Part shown: one piece after another, positions 17,200 through 26,118 of the stretch | Numbering within the stretch: position 1 is the first letter of the stretch | Layout: the number at the start of each line of letters is the position of its first letter | Assembly: GCA_964598005.1 (NCBI GenBank) | Contig: CAZRAL010000008.1 | Span: 6,740-70,739 of the forward strand | Length of the DNA: 64,000 nucleotides | Source of the DNA: CAZRAL01 sp964598005 | Lineage (GTDB): Bacteria; Pseudomonadota; Gammaproteobacteria; Burkholderiales; Usitatibacteraceae | Direction of reading: 5' to 3' | Notes under the pieces: model-generated | Told to the model about the DNA's origin: nothing | The model's input: only the letters and a program-made list of their open reading frames with translations | Databases searched by the model: none | Position numbers and translations under genes: made by a program

Positions 17200-17985
17200 T
17201 TATTTGGCCCCGTCAACGGCAGAGGTCAACACCTCGAGCAAGGCCGCGGTTTCCGCATCGGGGGTGCCATCGAAACGCGCAGGACGGTACTTCATCTGAA
17301 AAGCGCTCAGTACATTGCGGGTAGCCTCATCCAGCTCGGCGTTTAGCGGCACCGCAAAGCCATGTTGCGCCAGTTTTTTTTGAAACCATTCGATGTCGGG
17401 TAGCTGCGGCTCATAAGCGCGCTGCTTTTGCGCCACCTGCGCGGCATCGGGCCACACGATCAATCCCTCGTCGGCCAGCCGTTTCCATGGGAAGCGCGGC
17501 CCCGGGTCGGTTTTGCGTTGCGGCGCAATATCGCTATGGCCGAGAATGTGATCCGGTTTGATGCCGTGCCGGGCTACAATTTTTTTCACCAGTGCAATGA
17601 CCACATCGATTTGCGCTTTAGGGTAATCGACCCACGCCCGGCCTTCCGGCGTATCGATATAACCCTGGTTGACGATTTCAATGCCGATCGAGCTGGCGTT
17701 GAGCGGGCTATGGCCCTTCCAGTAACTGACGCCAGCGTGAAAGGCGCGACGGTTTTCACTGACCAGCCGGTAAACGGTAGGCGGATCGATATCCACCAGG
17801 TAGTGGCTGCTGACCGGCCCTTCGGTCAGAATTTTCAGCGAGCCGGGAAAATCGCCTGCGGTGTAATGCAGGATCAAAAACTGCACCCGGCTATCCTGAC
17901 TCATCGCGGTGTAACGGTTGTCGATAGGCGGGCCAGCACACCCGGTTAAAAAGACGATCCCAAAAACCAATAACAATTTTTTCAT
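17200..17985 (-). CDS. amiD: N-acetylmuramoyl-L-alanine amidase, AmiD-like outer-membrane lipoprotein
   Basis: 261 residues. The signal ends in lipobox LTGC (C16), so the enzyme is lipid-anchored. The amidase_2 domain (about 30-165) has the zinc ligands H40 (LILHYTAGDF), H150 (ILGHSDIAP) and D160 (KTDPGPRF) and the catalytic E103. A C-terminal peptidoglycan-binding domain (about 185-255) ends with EATRNVLSAFQMKYRP. It cuts stem peptides from muramyl residues. Start at the ATG at 17985: the frame continues upstream but this ATG gives the signal peptide. It is the last gene of the amino-sugar recovery operon. Confidence 0.9.
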   Translation of the reverse strand: MKKLLLVFGIVFLTGCAGPPIDNRYTAMSQDSRVQFLILHYTAGDFPGSLKILTEGPVSSHYLVDIDPPTVYRLVSENRRAFHAGVSYWKGHSPLNASSIGIEIVNQGYIDTPEGRAWVDYPKAQIDVVIALVKKIVARHGIKPDHILGHSDIAPQRKTDPGPRFPWKRLADEGLIVWPDAAQVAQKQRAYEPQLPDIEWFQKKLAQHGFAVPLNAELDEATRNVLSAFQMKYRPARFDGTPDAETAALLEVLTSAVDGAK

Positions 17986-18048
17986 GATTATTTTTTCAGA
18001 GACCAGTTTGCAAAAAATAAGGTAATCACGTTTATCAAATGTTGCCAT

Positions 18049-19011
18049 TTATTTTTGAGGCGCGGCATTGAGGGCCGCGATACGTGCGGCGGCATAGTGC
18101 GCCTCGGTATTCCTGATTTGCAGGGGCGTGGAAGCAGGCAGGCCTGCGCGCAAGCCCTGCTCGATGGCAGGGTGAAGTTCCACCACCCGCCCCGCCAGAG
18201 CCACCGGCCGCGGGCCGAAACGGAAAATCAGCGCGCGCGCCAGGCGCGCCAGTTCGTCACCCGCATTCGTCAAAATACCCCGCGCGACCGGATCGCTATT
18301 GGCCGCGACCGCGACAGCCAGCGCCAGCTTGCCGATCTCGCCGCGCGCTTCAGTGAGCGGTGTGCCGTACACAAATTGGCGCGACCGCGCCCACTCGCTG
18401 CCGCCGATGCGCTTGAATACTTCCACCGCCAGCGGCGAATCGCGCCAGCAGCCGGGCCGCTCATCTTCGGCACGCCAAATATGGCGCAGCGCTTCGCGAG
18501 CGATCCAGAAGCCGCCACCGGCATCGTCGAGAATTACCCCGCGGCCACCGGCGCGATGCATTTCGCCGCTGTGGTCGATAAACGCAGCGATTGAACCGGT
18601 GCCGGCATAAACCACGTAGCCCTCACCCGGTGCGAACAGATCGTGATAAGCGATATCGATATCGCTGCCCAAATCAATGTGCTCGGGCGCCAAGCCCATG
18701 CCGAGTGCCCCGGCCATCAATTGGCGTAGGTCCTCACCGCCTTCGCTGAAGCCGGTCATGCCTGCATACACGCGCAACGACTGGCCCTGCGGAACAAAAT
18801 TATTTGCCGATTGCGCTAATGCGGAAAGCGTGTCGGCAAGATATTGCCGGCCCGCGGCCGTGCTCATTTGCAGCGCGCTCATGCCGCCCACCTGACCGGC
18901 GGCCACAATTTCGCCCGAGGCACGCGCCAGCGCCCAGCGTGTTTTGGTTCCGCCCGCATCGAGGCCCAGGCCCAGACTGTTTGAGAGTGCAGGAGAAGAA
19001 GATATTGTCAT
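18049..19011 (-). CDS. BadF/BadG-type amino-sugar kinase (GlcNAc or MurNAc kinase)
   Basis: 320-residue ASKHA-fold kinase. The N-terminal phosphate loop GLDAGGTKTRWAL, the second motif YAGTGSIAAF and GGRGVILDDAGGGFWIA match the BadF/BadG/BcrA/BcrD kinases that phosphorylate N-acetylglucosamine or N-acetylmuramic acid. Context (murQ, nagA, SIS deaminase) says it makes the 6-phosphate of one of these. It overlaps the DigH-like gene by 4 bp. Which sugar it prefers cannot be read from the sequence. Confidence 0.85.
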   Translation of the reverse strand: MTISSSPALSNSLGLGLDAGGTKTRWALARASGEIVAAGQVGGMSALQMSTAAGRQYLADTLSALAQSANNFVPQGQSLRVYAGMTGFSEGGEDLRQLMAGALGMGLAPEHIDLGSDIDIAYHDLFAPGEGYVVYAGTGSIAAFIDHSGEMHRAGGRGVILDDAGGGFWIAREALRHIWRAEDERPGCWRDSPLAVEVFKRIGGSEWARSRQFVYGTPLTEARGEIGKLALAVAVAANSDPVARGILTNAGDELARLARALIFRFGPRPVALAGRVVELHPAIEQGLRAGLPASTPLQIRNTEAHYAAARIAALNAAPQK

Positions 19012-20648
19012 GGCGTTTGCAAAGCCTTTTTGGGGTTGCCATGAATATGAATAGGCACGCGTACCCGCTTGCTTTCATTGCCCCAGCGGTCGACAGCGGA
19101 AATGACCAGTGCATTGGCAGCATCGTTGGCTACAAATTCATTCAAATTATTCAAAGGCGCCCTTGCCAGAAAGAATTGCCAGGTGGTGCCGTAACGAACC
19201 CATATCGCATAGTGCCACACCGATTTGTCGAAATTCAGCAGCGTACTTTTCACACGAGAATGCAGGGTGGTGATTACCGGAATAACCTGCGGGGCATCGG
19301 GCGCAATGTTATTCAGCCACGGTGTGGCCGGCACCAATGCAGGCGTGGCATAAGGTCCGGCCTTGAGTTGCGTACCGATGCCCTGCCGGTCTTCCATCAG
19401 CGCCGCCATGCTGAAATGAAGATGGCCGCGCGCGGTTTCCTGCGGCGCACTGCGGGTCAACGCAATCTGATTCACAATCTCTTCGGGCTTCCACGATTTC
19501 GCCGAGCCGTCGATGCGGCTGGTGTACAAGCCAGGCCACATATGGCGCCTCGGTGTGTTTTCACGATTCCAGTACTCCAGTAAGACCGGAAACGCCTGTG
19601 CGGGTGGATCGATCGGCCAATAGAGTTGCGGGGCCAGATAATCCAGCCAGCCTTTGTTCAACCACAACTCCACATCCGCATACAGCTTGTCGTATTGGCT
19701 AAAGCCATTGATGCCAGGCGGACGGCGATCCGGGCGGCCCAAACCGAACGGGCTGATGCCGAATTTCACAAAAGGTTTTTCGCGGCGAATGCCGTGGTAA
19801 ATGCGCTCGATCAAATTGTTGACATTTTGTCGCCGCCAATCGGCGCGTGACAGTGTGCCGCCGGCCAGCAGGTACTTGCCCCACGAAGACTCGTCGGGAA
19901 AATCCAGTTCGGGCGGCTCTGCTACAGCCGTTGTTGCAAGCGCAGGTGTTGACGGCGAAGGCGTAAGTGGAATCGGATACGGGTAAAAATAATCGTCGAT
20001 ATGTACCCCATCGATATCGTAACGGCGCACCACATCGAGTATCACATCGAGCGTGCGCTGTGCGGCGGCCGGCTCGCCCGGATCCATCCACAACGAGGTG
20101 CCGTAGGATTTGACCAGGCCCGGCTGGCTCGCCGCGATATGCGTCGCTGAAACGGGCGACAGCGCCGAGCTGTGTCGTGCGCGATAGGGGTTAAACCAGG
20201 CGTGCAGCTCGATGCCATTGCGGTGCGCCTCATCGATCCACATTTGTAAGGGATCGTAAAACGGCAGCGGAGCCTTGCCCTGCATGCCGGTCAAAAATTC
20301 CGACCACGGCTCCAGTGCCGAGGGATAAAGCGCATCGGCGCTAGGCCGCACTTGCAGCACCAGCGCATTCAGATTCAACTCTTTCGCGCGCGCGACGATC
20401 TTCACAATCTCTGCCTGCTGTTGCTCGACTGGTAATCCGGGGCGGCTGGGCCAGTCGATGTTGGAGACGGTCGCCACCCATGCGGCACGAAATTCGCGCG
20501 GAGCGGGCGGTGGATCGTCCTGACTGGCATCGGTCGTTTGCGGCAATGCCGATACATCGCCTGGCGGTTTTGGGTGGGTGCAACTACCCAGTATTAAAAC
20601 GAAAAAAACAAAAATGCAGAACGCCATTTGACGCGGCTTTCCGGGCAT
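19008..20648 (-). CDS. digH: DigH/YngK-like glycosyl hydrolase (GHL10/DUF187), lipoprotein
   Basis: About 546 residues. The catalytic barrel begins with EFRAAWVATVSNIDWPS and continues with LVLQVRPSADALYPS, LHAWFNPYRAR, YDIDGVHIDDYFYPYP and WLDYLAPQLYWPI, the GHL10 hallmarks. E. coli DigH of this family cuts peptide-free glycan strands at the septum, fitting an operon for wall turnover. The signal is MPGKPRQMAFCIFVFFVLIL followed by GSC (lipobox). The start is uncertain: ATG 20648 gives charged residues before the hydrophobic core, but it lies in the loop of a perfect hairpin; ATG 20627 and GTG 20711 are alternatives. None has a good ribosome site. Confidence 0.85.
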   Translation of the reverse strand: MPGKPRQMAFCIFVFFVLILGSCTHPKPPGDVSALPQTTDASQDDPPPAPREFRAAWVATVSNIDWPSRPGLPVEQQQAEIVKIVARAKELNLNALVLQVRPSADALYPSALEPWSEFLTGMQGKAPLPFYDPLQMWIDEAHRNGIELHAWFNPYRARHSSALSPVSATHIAASQPGLVKSYGTSLWMDPGEPAAAQRTLDVILDVVRRYDIDGVHIDDYFYPYPIPLTPSPSTPALATTAVAEPPELDFPDESSWGKYLLAGGTLSRADWRRQNVNNLIERIYHGIRREKPFVKFGISPFGLGRPDRRPPGINGFSQYDKLYADVELWLNKGWLDYLAPQLYWPIDPPAQAFPVLLEYWNRENTPRRHMWPGLYTSRIDGSAKSWKPEEIVNQIALTRSAPQETARGHLHFSMAALMEDRQGIGTQLKAGPYATPALVPATPWLNNIAPDAPQVIPVITTLHSRVKSTLLNFDKSVWHYAIWVRYGTTWQFFLARAPLNNLNEFVANDAANALVISAVDRWGNESKRVRVPIHIHGNPKKALQTP

Positions 20649-20672
20649 TTTTGCCCGGAAAGCCGCGTCAAA
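20627..20672. other. Perfect 21-bp hairpin at the start of the DigH-like gene
   Basis: Arms 20627-20647 and 20652-20672 are exact complements (TTTGACGCGGCTTTCCGGGC then A, and its reverse complement) around a 4-base T/A loop. On the coding strand the loop is AAAA and the possible start ATG at 20648 begins at the loop edge; ATG 20627 overlaps the other arm. No U-run follows on either strand, so it is not a standard terminator. It may control translation, or be an inserted palindrome. Confidence 0.9.
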
Positions 20673-20777
20673 TAAGGAGTTTGAAAATAAACGGATGTGA
20701 ATCTTGAGCACCTAAAAGGTTACTGTGTGCTTTACGCTCGGTCTTTTTACAGGTTTGCGTTGACGCGTTATTTTACG

Positions 20778-21377
20778 TTATTTAGTTTCATCTTTCGGGG
20801 GGAAAAACGAACTGTTACGGTTATATCTGTAAATGCCATAAATCGTCCCAGTTTTTTTCAGCTCCTTTAATTCAGGGATTGAAAAGGACAAGGTTTCATC
20901 CTTAATCAGAAAGTCAATGCGCCCGTTATGCACGTGATGCACTTTTATCAAACCATATCGACTAAGAAGTCGAGAATCTTTCAGTAAGGTTACTTGGTCA
21001 ATGATATATATATCGTTCAATTTTGGGGAATTAATAAAAACTTTTTGATTTGTTTGCTGATAAGAAACCAAATCCGTGATGTAAAAAATAATACCGATAA
21101 CCAAAAATGCCAAACCAGTACGGTTCCAGAAAGGGATCGGATTTCTACCTACTATAGATTCTGCCTTCGCAGCATCAAGCAGGATACTGTGGTGGCAAAC
21201 TTCACAGACAAGCATGTACTGCCTTTCAGTGACCCACCGGAATATGTGCTCAAGAGAGCTGAACTTGTATCGCAAAAAAAGCTTGAAAGGGCGCGTCATT
21301 TCGCAAGCGGTGCAAAATTTTTTTTCAATGATCTTCAGATCTTCGGTTTTTTCGCCGGAGCCCCACGAGATGAGCAT
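20778..21377 (-). CDS. Hypothetical membrane protein with N-terminal zinc-finger-like cysteines
   Basis: 199 residues from the ATG at 21377, which has AAAGGAAA upstream. CTAC (about residue 22-25) and CEVC (about 58-61) form a likely zinc ribbon, with a hydrophobic helix at about 83-102 (TGLAFLVIGIIFYITDLV). The rest looks like a soluble domain. I do not recognise it. It looks clearly more AT-rich than its neighbours and sits between the NagX-like and DigH-like genes of an otherwise coherent operon, suggesting a later arrival. Confidence 0.65.
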   Translation of the reverse strand: MLISWGSGEKTEDLKIIEKKFCTACEMTRPFKLFLRYKFSSLEHIFRWVTERQYMLVCEVCHHSILLDAAKAESIVGRNPIPFWNRTGLAFLVIGIIFYITDLVSYQQTNQKVFINSPKLNDIYIIDQVTLLKDSRLLSRYGLIKVHHVHNGRIDFLIKDETLSFSIPELKELKKTGTIYGIYRYNRNSSFFPPKDETK

Positions 21378-21507
21378 TCCAATTTTCCTTTGTGCATGAA
21401 ACAAGCTAACGTTCGACAGATCAATACAAAAACTAACTTTAGTTGATCAATATTGGGCTTTGTATTTGAACCTACTCAACCCCAACCATATTGATTATTG
21501 CCTAAAC

Positions 21508-22668
21508 TCACACCTTCACAAACCACTTCCTTTTCCACATCGCCCACGCCACGGCAAACATCAGCGCATTGAAAACCAGCGCATAAAGTAAGGATGCCGT
21601 TTGTGGCGAAACAGGCAAGGCCATGAAGGGCGCATACACCTGGTTTTTTAACGACAGTATGCTGCCAGTTTCCTGCGTCAGCTTGATGGTGCCCAACATT
21701 TTGGCGATAAATCCGGAAAGTACAAAAATAAAAAGTGCGTTCATACCGAAAATAGTAAAGGGCTGAAAGACCCATTGCGCTTTTTTGCGCAACAAAGCCG
21801 AACCATTGGCATCGATCAACCAGTAAAAAACCGCGAACAGTAGCAAGGCCCACCCCGTCATGAAAATGCAATAGGACGTTGTCCACAAACTTTTGTTGAT
21901 CGGCATCAGGGTTCCATCGAGCATGATGCCGACGCCCAAACCTATCAGGCCCGCCACCACCAGCCACAGTGTTTTTTTGGTATTAGAGGATGTTGATAGC
22001 AGCCCATGCCCGGCCAATACGCCAAATAGCAGGCTACATAGCGCAGGCAGAGTGCTGACCAAACCTTCGGGATCCCAGGTCTTCGATTTGGCCCACAGAT
22101 GCCCGCCCATGAGCAAGCGATCGACATAGGCGCCCACATCGCGCCCCGGCTCCAGCACTCCGGCCGCAATACGGCCTTGCGTATCAGGCACAGGAACAAA
22201 CAGCATGAGGCCGGTGTACGTCGCCAATAGTCCCACAATCCACAGACATTGCTGCTTCCAGCTGAAATACAGGACGATCGGCGCCGCGAGCAGGATACAT
22301 AAGGCGATGCGCTGCAACACGCCGGGGATGCGCACCGTGGAAAAATTGAAATGCGGAACGAGGTGCGCCAGAAAACCGATCAAAAAGATCAGCGCAGCGC
22401 GTTTGGCCAATTGCATCAGCAACACCGGTTTATTCGCCCCGTTCTCCGTGCGGCGGTTCAATGAAAGGCACATCGAGACGCCGCAAATGAAGAGGAAAAA
22501 TGGAAAAATCCAGTCGGTGAACGTCCAGCCATTCCAGGCCGCGTGCGCCAGCGGCGGATAGAGATTGCTCCAGTCCCCGGGGTTGTTGACCAGCACCATG
22601 CTGGCGATGGTGAAACCGCGGAAAGCATCCAGCGACACCAGGCGCGCATTGTCCGGCAGCGCATTCAT
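21508..22668 (-). CDS. nagX: NagX-like membrane acyltransferase (DUF5009/HGSNAT family)
   Basis: 386 residues with about ten predicted helices. The opening SLDAFRGFTIASMVLVNNPGDW followed by HAAWNGWT is the signature of heparan-alpha-glucosaminide N-acetyltransferase-like proteins (cited in parts: LDAFRGFTIASMVLVNNPG; HAAWNGWTFTDWIFPFFLF). In GlcNAc operons of proteobacteria this gene is called nagX. It is thought to acetylate amino sugars across the membrane; that role is inferred. It is 1 bp from the AmpG-like gene. Confidence 0.85.
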   Translation of the reverse strand: MNALPDNARLVSLDAFRGFTIASMVLVNNPGDWSNLYPPLAHAAWNGWTFTDWIFPFFLFICGVSMCLSLNRRTENGANKPVLLMQLAKRAALIFLIGFLAHLVPHFNFSTVRIPGVLQRIALCILLAAPIVLYFSWKQQCLWIVGLLATYTGLMLFVPVPDTQGRIAAGVLEPGRDVGAYVDRLLMGGHLWAKSKTWDPEGLVSTLPALCSLLFGVLAGHGLLSTSSNTKKTLWLVVAGLIGLGVGIMLDGTLMPINKSLWTTSYCIFMTGWALLLFAVFYWLIDANGSALLRKKAQWVFQPFTIFGMNALFIFVLSGFIAKMLGTIKLTQETGSILSLKNQVYAPFMALPVSPQTASLLYALVFNALMFAVAWAMWKRKWFVKV

Positions 22669-22669
22669 T

Positions 22670-23983
22670 TCAGGTCTCGGTCTTTTTACCGAATGCGGGA
22701 TCGATTTTTAAAAATGCTGTCACGATCAGCGAGGGAATGGTGGCGATACACACCCAGATAAAAAAGTTCTGATAGCCCAATTGCTCCTGTATCCAGCCGC
22801 TGGCCATGCCGGGCAACATCATGCCCAACGCCATGAAACCGGTGCAGATCGCATAGTGCGCCGTTTTGTGCGGGCCATCGGCCACCATGATCATGAACAG
22901 CAAATACGCCGCAAAACCAAAACCGTAACCAAATTGCTCGATGGCAATGGCGCTGGCGATCAGATAAACATCGCTGGGCATGGCGAACGAGAGGTAGACA
23001 AAAGCCAGATTGGGCAGATGAACGGAGAGCAACATGATCCAGATCCAACGTTTTAATCCATGGCGTGAAATGGCGTAACCGCCGAGCAAGCCGCCCAGCG
23101 TAAGCGCGATCACGCCGATAGTGCCATATACCAACCCTACCTCTGCCGTGGTCAAGCCCAGTCCTCCACGTTGATGTGGATCCAGCAAAAAAGGCGAGAC
23201 CAATTTCAGCGCCTGCGCCTCTCCAAGGCGAAACAACAATAAAAAAGCGAGCACGATACCGATATCCGCACGTTTAAAGAACGATGTAAAAGTCGAAAAA
23301 AATTCGGCCACGACATGGTTGCCATTCACCGTGGCACGGTCGCTTTCTGGAACAGGCAAAATGAATTGGTGGTAGACATACAGGGTGACAAACAAACTGG
23401 CGAGAATAAAAAAAATAATCGACCAGGCCAGGGCCACATCGCCGCTATGCTCACCCAGCTTGCCTGCTACCCATACCAGCCCGCCCTGACCGGCAATCAT
23501 GGCGACGCGATAAAAGGTGCTGCGCACTCCGACAAACGCTGCCTGTTCATGCTGCTTCAGCGCCAGCATGTAGAAGCCATCCGCCGCAATATCGTGGGTG
23601 GCCGAACTGAATGCCATCAGCCAGAAAATGGCCAGCGTGATCTGGAAAAAATACGGCAGCTGAATGGTCAGCGCGACCAGCGCCAGCGACGCGCCAATCA
23701 GCAATTGCAAGATAACGATCCAATAGCGTTTGGTGCGAAACATGTCGACCAGTGGCGACCACAGCGGTTTAATTACCCACGGCAAATAAAGCCAGCTGGT
23801 GTAAAGCGCGATGTCGGTATTCGACAAGCCCAGATTTTTGTACATGATGACCGAGAGGGTCATCACCACCACATATGGGATGCCCTGGCCGAAGTAGAGC
23901 GTGGGGATCCACCGCCAAGGGGTTTGGGGTGGTGTTGATTCGGGTGTTTCCGCTGGTATTGGCGTTGTTATTGTTTTATTCAT
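22670..23983 (-). CDS. AmpG-like MFS permease for muropeptides/amino sugars
   Basis: 437 residues, twelve predicted helices. YFGQGIPYVVVMTLSVIMYK near the N terminus and PLVDMFRTKRYW between helices 2 and 3 are typical of the AmpG/acetyl-CoA transporter branch; SSATHDIAADGFYMLAL is another family block. E. coli AmpG imports GlcNAc-anhydroMurNAc peptides. Here it is flanked by murQ and nagX, supporting uptake of cell-wall sugars. The exact substrate is not decided by sequence. Confidence 0.87.
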   Translation of the reverse strand: MNKTITTPIPAETPESTPPQTPWRWIPTLYFGQGIPYVVVMTLSVIMYKNLGLSNTDIALYTSWLYLPWVIKPLWSPLVDMFRTKRYWIVILQLLIGASLALVALTIQLPYFFQITLAIFWLMAFSSATHDIAADGFYMLALKQHEQAAFVGVRSTFYRVAMIAGQGGLVWVAGKLGEHSGDVALAWSIIFFILASLFVTLYVYHQFILPVPESDRATVNGNHVVAEFFSTFTSFFKRADIGIVLAFLLLFRLGEAQALKLVSPFLLDPHQRGGLGLTTAEVGLVYGTIGVIALTLGGLLGGYAISRHGLKRWIWIMLLSVHLPNLAFVYLSFAMPSDVYLIASAIAIEQFGYGFGFAAYLLFMIMVADGPHKTAHYAICTGFMALGMMLPGMASGWIQEQLGYQNFFIWVCIATIPSLIVTAFLKIDPAFGKKTET

Positions 23984-24149
23984 GATCGTATCCTGAGCGA
24001 TGAGAAATGGGCGCTAAGATTTATAACGCGTGGCCAACAAAATCGCTGGATTCCTGCTTGCGCGGCAATGATGGTGGCGGTTTTTCCGTTGATAAGTTTT
24101 CCCCTCAGTAGTGCACAATATCAATCAGTAATTTTTTTAATGAAAATGG

Positions 24150-25043
24150 TTAAGCCAATGCCAGCCGCACACTGCCATCCGTTTCGGCGAGCCGCGCGCG
24201 CGCATCGGCTGGCGACATGTTTTTCATGATGGCCACGATGGCTGTTTTGACATGAAAATCGCAGGCTTCCAAAGTGACTTGCGCGTGATCTTCGTCGGTC
24301 CCTGTTGCCAGCATGGTTAAACGAATCGCGCGGCGGATCAGTTTGGCGTTGGTCGGCTTCATATCGACCATCAAGTTGCCATAGACCTTGTTCAATTGCA
24401 CCATGATCGCGCTGGAGAAAGTATTGAGCGCAATCTTTTGCGCCGTGCCGGCTTTAAGGCGTGTACTGCCCGAAATCAATTCTGCGCCGGTGTCGAGTGT
24501 GATGCCGATATCGGCTTCTTTGGTCACGGACGCATCAGGATTGTTGGCCATGCCAATCGTCAGTGCGCCGCTGGCGCGCGCAGCGTGCAAGGCGCCCAGC
24601 ACGTAGGGTGTGGCGCCAGAAGCAGCGAGTAGAATCACCACGTCCTGCACGCCAACGGCGGCAATGCGTATGTCCGCTGCGCCTTGTTCAAAGTTGTCTT
24701 CCGCCCCCTCGATAGCCTCATGGGTCGCTTGCTGTCCCCCGGCCAACAGTGCGATTGCGCGTTCGCGCGGCCAGGAAAAGGTGGGATAGAGCTCGACGCT
24801 ATCGAGCAGGCCCAAGCGCCCCGAAGTGCCCGCTCCCACGTAGATGAGTCGCCCGCCATTTATTCCTGGCCTGTCTTCAAGGCGCAGTACAGCCGCAGAG
24901 ACCGCAGCGGCAATTTGCGTATTGGCTGCCTGCACGGCGCGCACCGCATCGAGTTGATCCTCTGTGAAGGCAGCGACCAGATCGTTGATGGCGTATTCGT
25001 CAAGCTGGGTATGCTTCAGGCTGGGCGTTTCGGTTTTTAGCAT
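24150..25043 (-). CDS. murQ: N-acetylmuramic acid 6-phosphate etherase MurQ
   Basis: 297-residue SIS-fold lyase that cleaves the lactyl ether of MurNAc-6-phosphate, giving GlcNAc-6-phosphate. Family blocks: RLIYVGAGTSGRLGLLDSVE, AIEGAEDNFEQGA (catalytic Glu region), LLAASGATPYVLGAL, GAELISGSTRLKAGTAQK and NLMVDMKPTNAKL. It is the signature gene of MurNAc recovery and ties the operon to peptidoglycan rather than chitin. It is 9 bp after the SIS deaminase gene. Confidence 0.96.
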   Translation of the reverse strand: MLKTETPSLKHTQLDEYAINDLVAAFTEDQLDAVRAVQAANTQIAAAVSAAVLRLEDRPGINGGRLIYVGAGTSGRLGLLDSVELYPTFSWPRERAIALLAGGQQATHEAIEGAEDNFEQGAADIRIAAVGVQDVVILLAASGATPYVLGALHAARASGALTIGMANNPDASVTKEADIGITLDTGAELISGSTRLKAGTAQKIALNTFSSAIMVQLNKVYGNLMVDMKPTNAKLIRRAIRLTMLATGTDEDHAQVTLEACDFHVKTAIVAIMKNMSPADARARLAETDGSVRLALA

Positions 25044-25052
25044 TTTTCGATG

Positions 25053-26087
25053 TTATTGGGTTCGGGTGATTTTTGCCAGATGGCGGGGATGATCGGGGTC
25101 AAAGCCGCGTGCACGCGACAGCGCTTCAACCATGGGATAAAAACTCTGGATAGCAGAAAGCGAGTCAAGATCAACGGAAGCCGTTTCGATCAAGGGCAAA
25201 TTTCCGCCCGGGGTGCTGGTGGATGCAGCCAGCAGCACCTGCGCACCGCGCGCGCGCATTTCTTCGGCCAGTTTAAGCAACCCCGCTTGCGCCGGGCCAC
25301 GCGGGGCAAAAATCAGCAAGGGGTAGCCTTCATCGATCAGCGCCATCGGGCCGTGTTTGATTTCGGCTCCGGAAAAGGCTTCCGCCTGAATGGCGCAGGT
25401 TTCCTTAAATTTGAGCGCCGCTTCCATGGCCATCGCCAGCCCCAGGCCACGACCAATAACAAACAAGCGGTCGGCTTTTTTTAGTACCGGTATGGCGCCA
25501 GACCAATCCGCTTCGACCGCGCGGGCCAAAACTTCAGGCAGCCCGTCCAGCGCGGCTTGCAGGCCATTATCGCCCTGCCAGGCCGCTACGACGCGGGCCC
25601 CGGCAACCAGTTGTGCGATAAAACTTTTGGTCGCGGCGACACTGGTTTCAGTCCCGGCATAAAGTGGGAATACCCATTGGGCGGCTTGCGCCAAAGGTGA
25701 ATGGGGATCGTTCACGAATGCCACGGTTTCAGCGCCACCCTCGGTGAAGTAACGCATCGGCGCCACCAGATCAGGACTTTGCCCCGATTGGGAAAACGCC
25801 ATCGAAAGCAGTCCCTGGCACTGCAGCTGCGTTTGATACAAGGTAATGAGCGACATCGGCAGCGAAGTCACCAGGCGGCCCAGGCGCGCCATGATGAGAT
25901 AGGCCATGAAGTGCGCGGCGTAGTCGGAACTGCCGCGCGCCACGGTGAGCATCGAGGTCGGTGGATGGGTGCGCAGCGCCATGCCAAAATCGCGGTATTC
26001 GCGTTTGTTTTCCGCAAGCTGGCGGGCGACCGCAGCAGGCGCTTCGCGCGCCTCGGTTAGCATATGGGTACAGGAAAGGTCGCTCAT
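25053..26087 (-). CDS. SIS-domain glucosamine-6-phosphate deaminase (NagB-II type)
   Basis: 344 residues with two SIS domains and no glutaminase domain. TVARGSSDYAAHFMAYL and SQSGQSPDLVAPM in the first, GRGLGLAMAMEAALKFKE and EIKHGPMALID in the second, match GlmS-derived deaminases that replace classical NagB. It converts GlcN-6-phosphate to fructose-6-phosphate after NagA. Start at the ATG at 26087 (MSDLSCTHML); the open frame upstream overlaps nagA. No strong ribosome site is seen. Confidence 0.9.
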   Translation of the reverse strand: MSDLSCTHMLTEAREAPAAVARQLAENKREYRDFGMALRTHPPTSMLTVARGSSDYAAHFMAYLIMARLGRLVTSLPMSLITLYQTQLQCQGLLSMAFSQSGQSPDLVAPMRYFTEGGAETVAFVNDPHSPLAQAAQWVFPLYAGTETSVAATKSFIAQLVAGARVVAAWQGDNGLQAALDGLPEVLARAVEADWSGAIPVLKKADRLFVIGRGLGLAMAMEAALKFKETCAIQAEAFSGAEIKHGPMALIDEGYPLLIFAPRGPAQAGLLKLAEEMRARGAQVLLAASTSTPGGNLPLIETASVDLDSLSAIQSFYPMVEALSRARGFDPDHPRHLAKITRTQ

Positions 26088-26118
26088 GATTTTTCGTGAT
26101 TTTTCGTTAAGCGCAACA

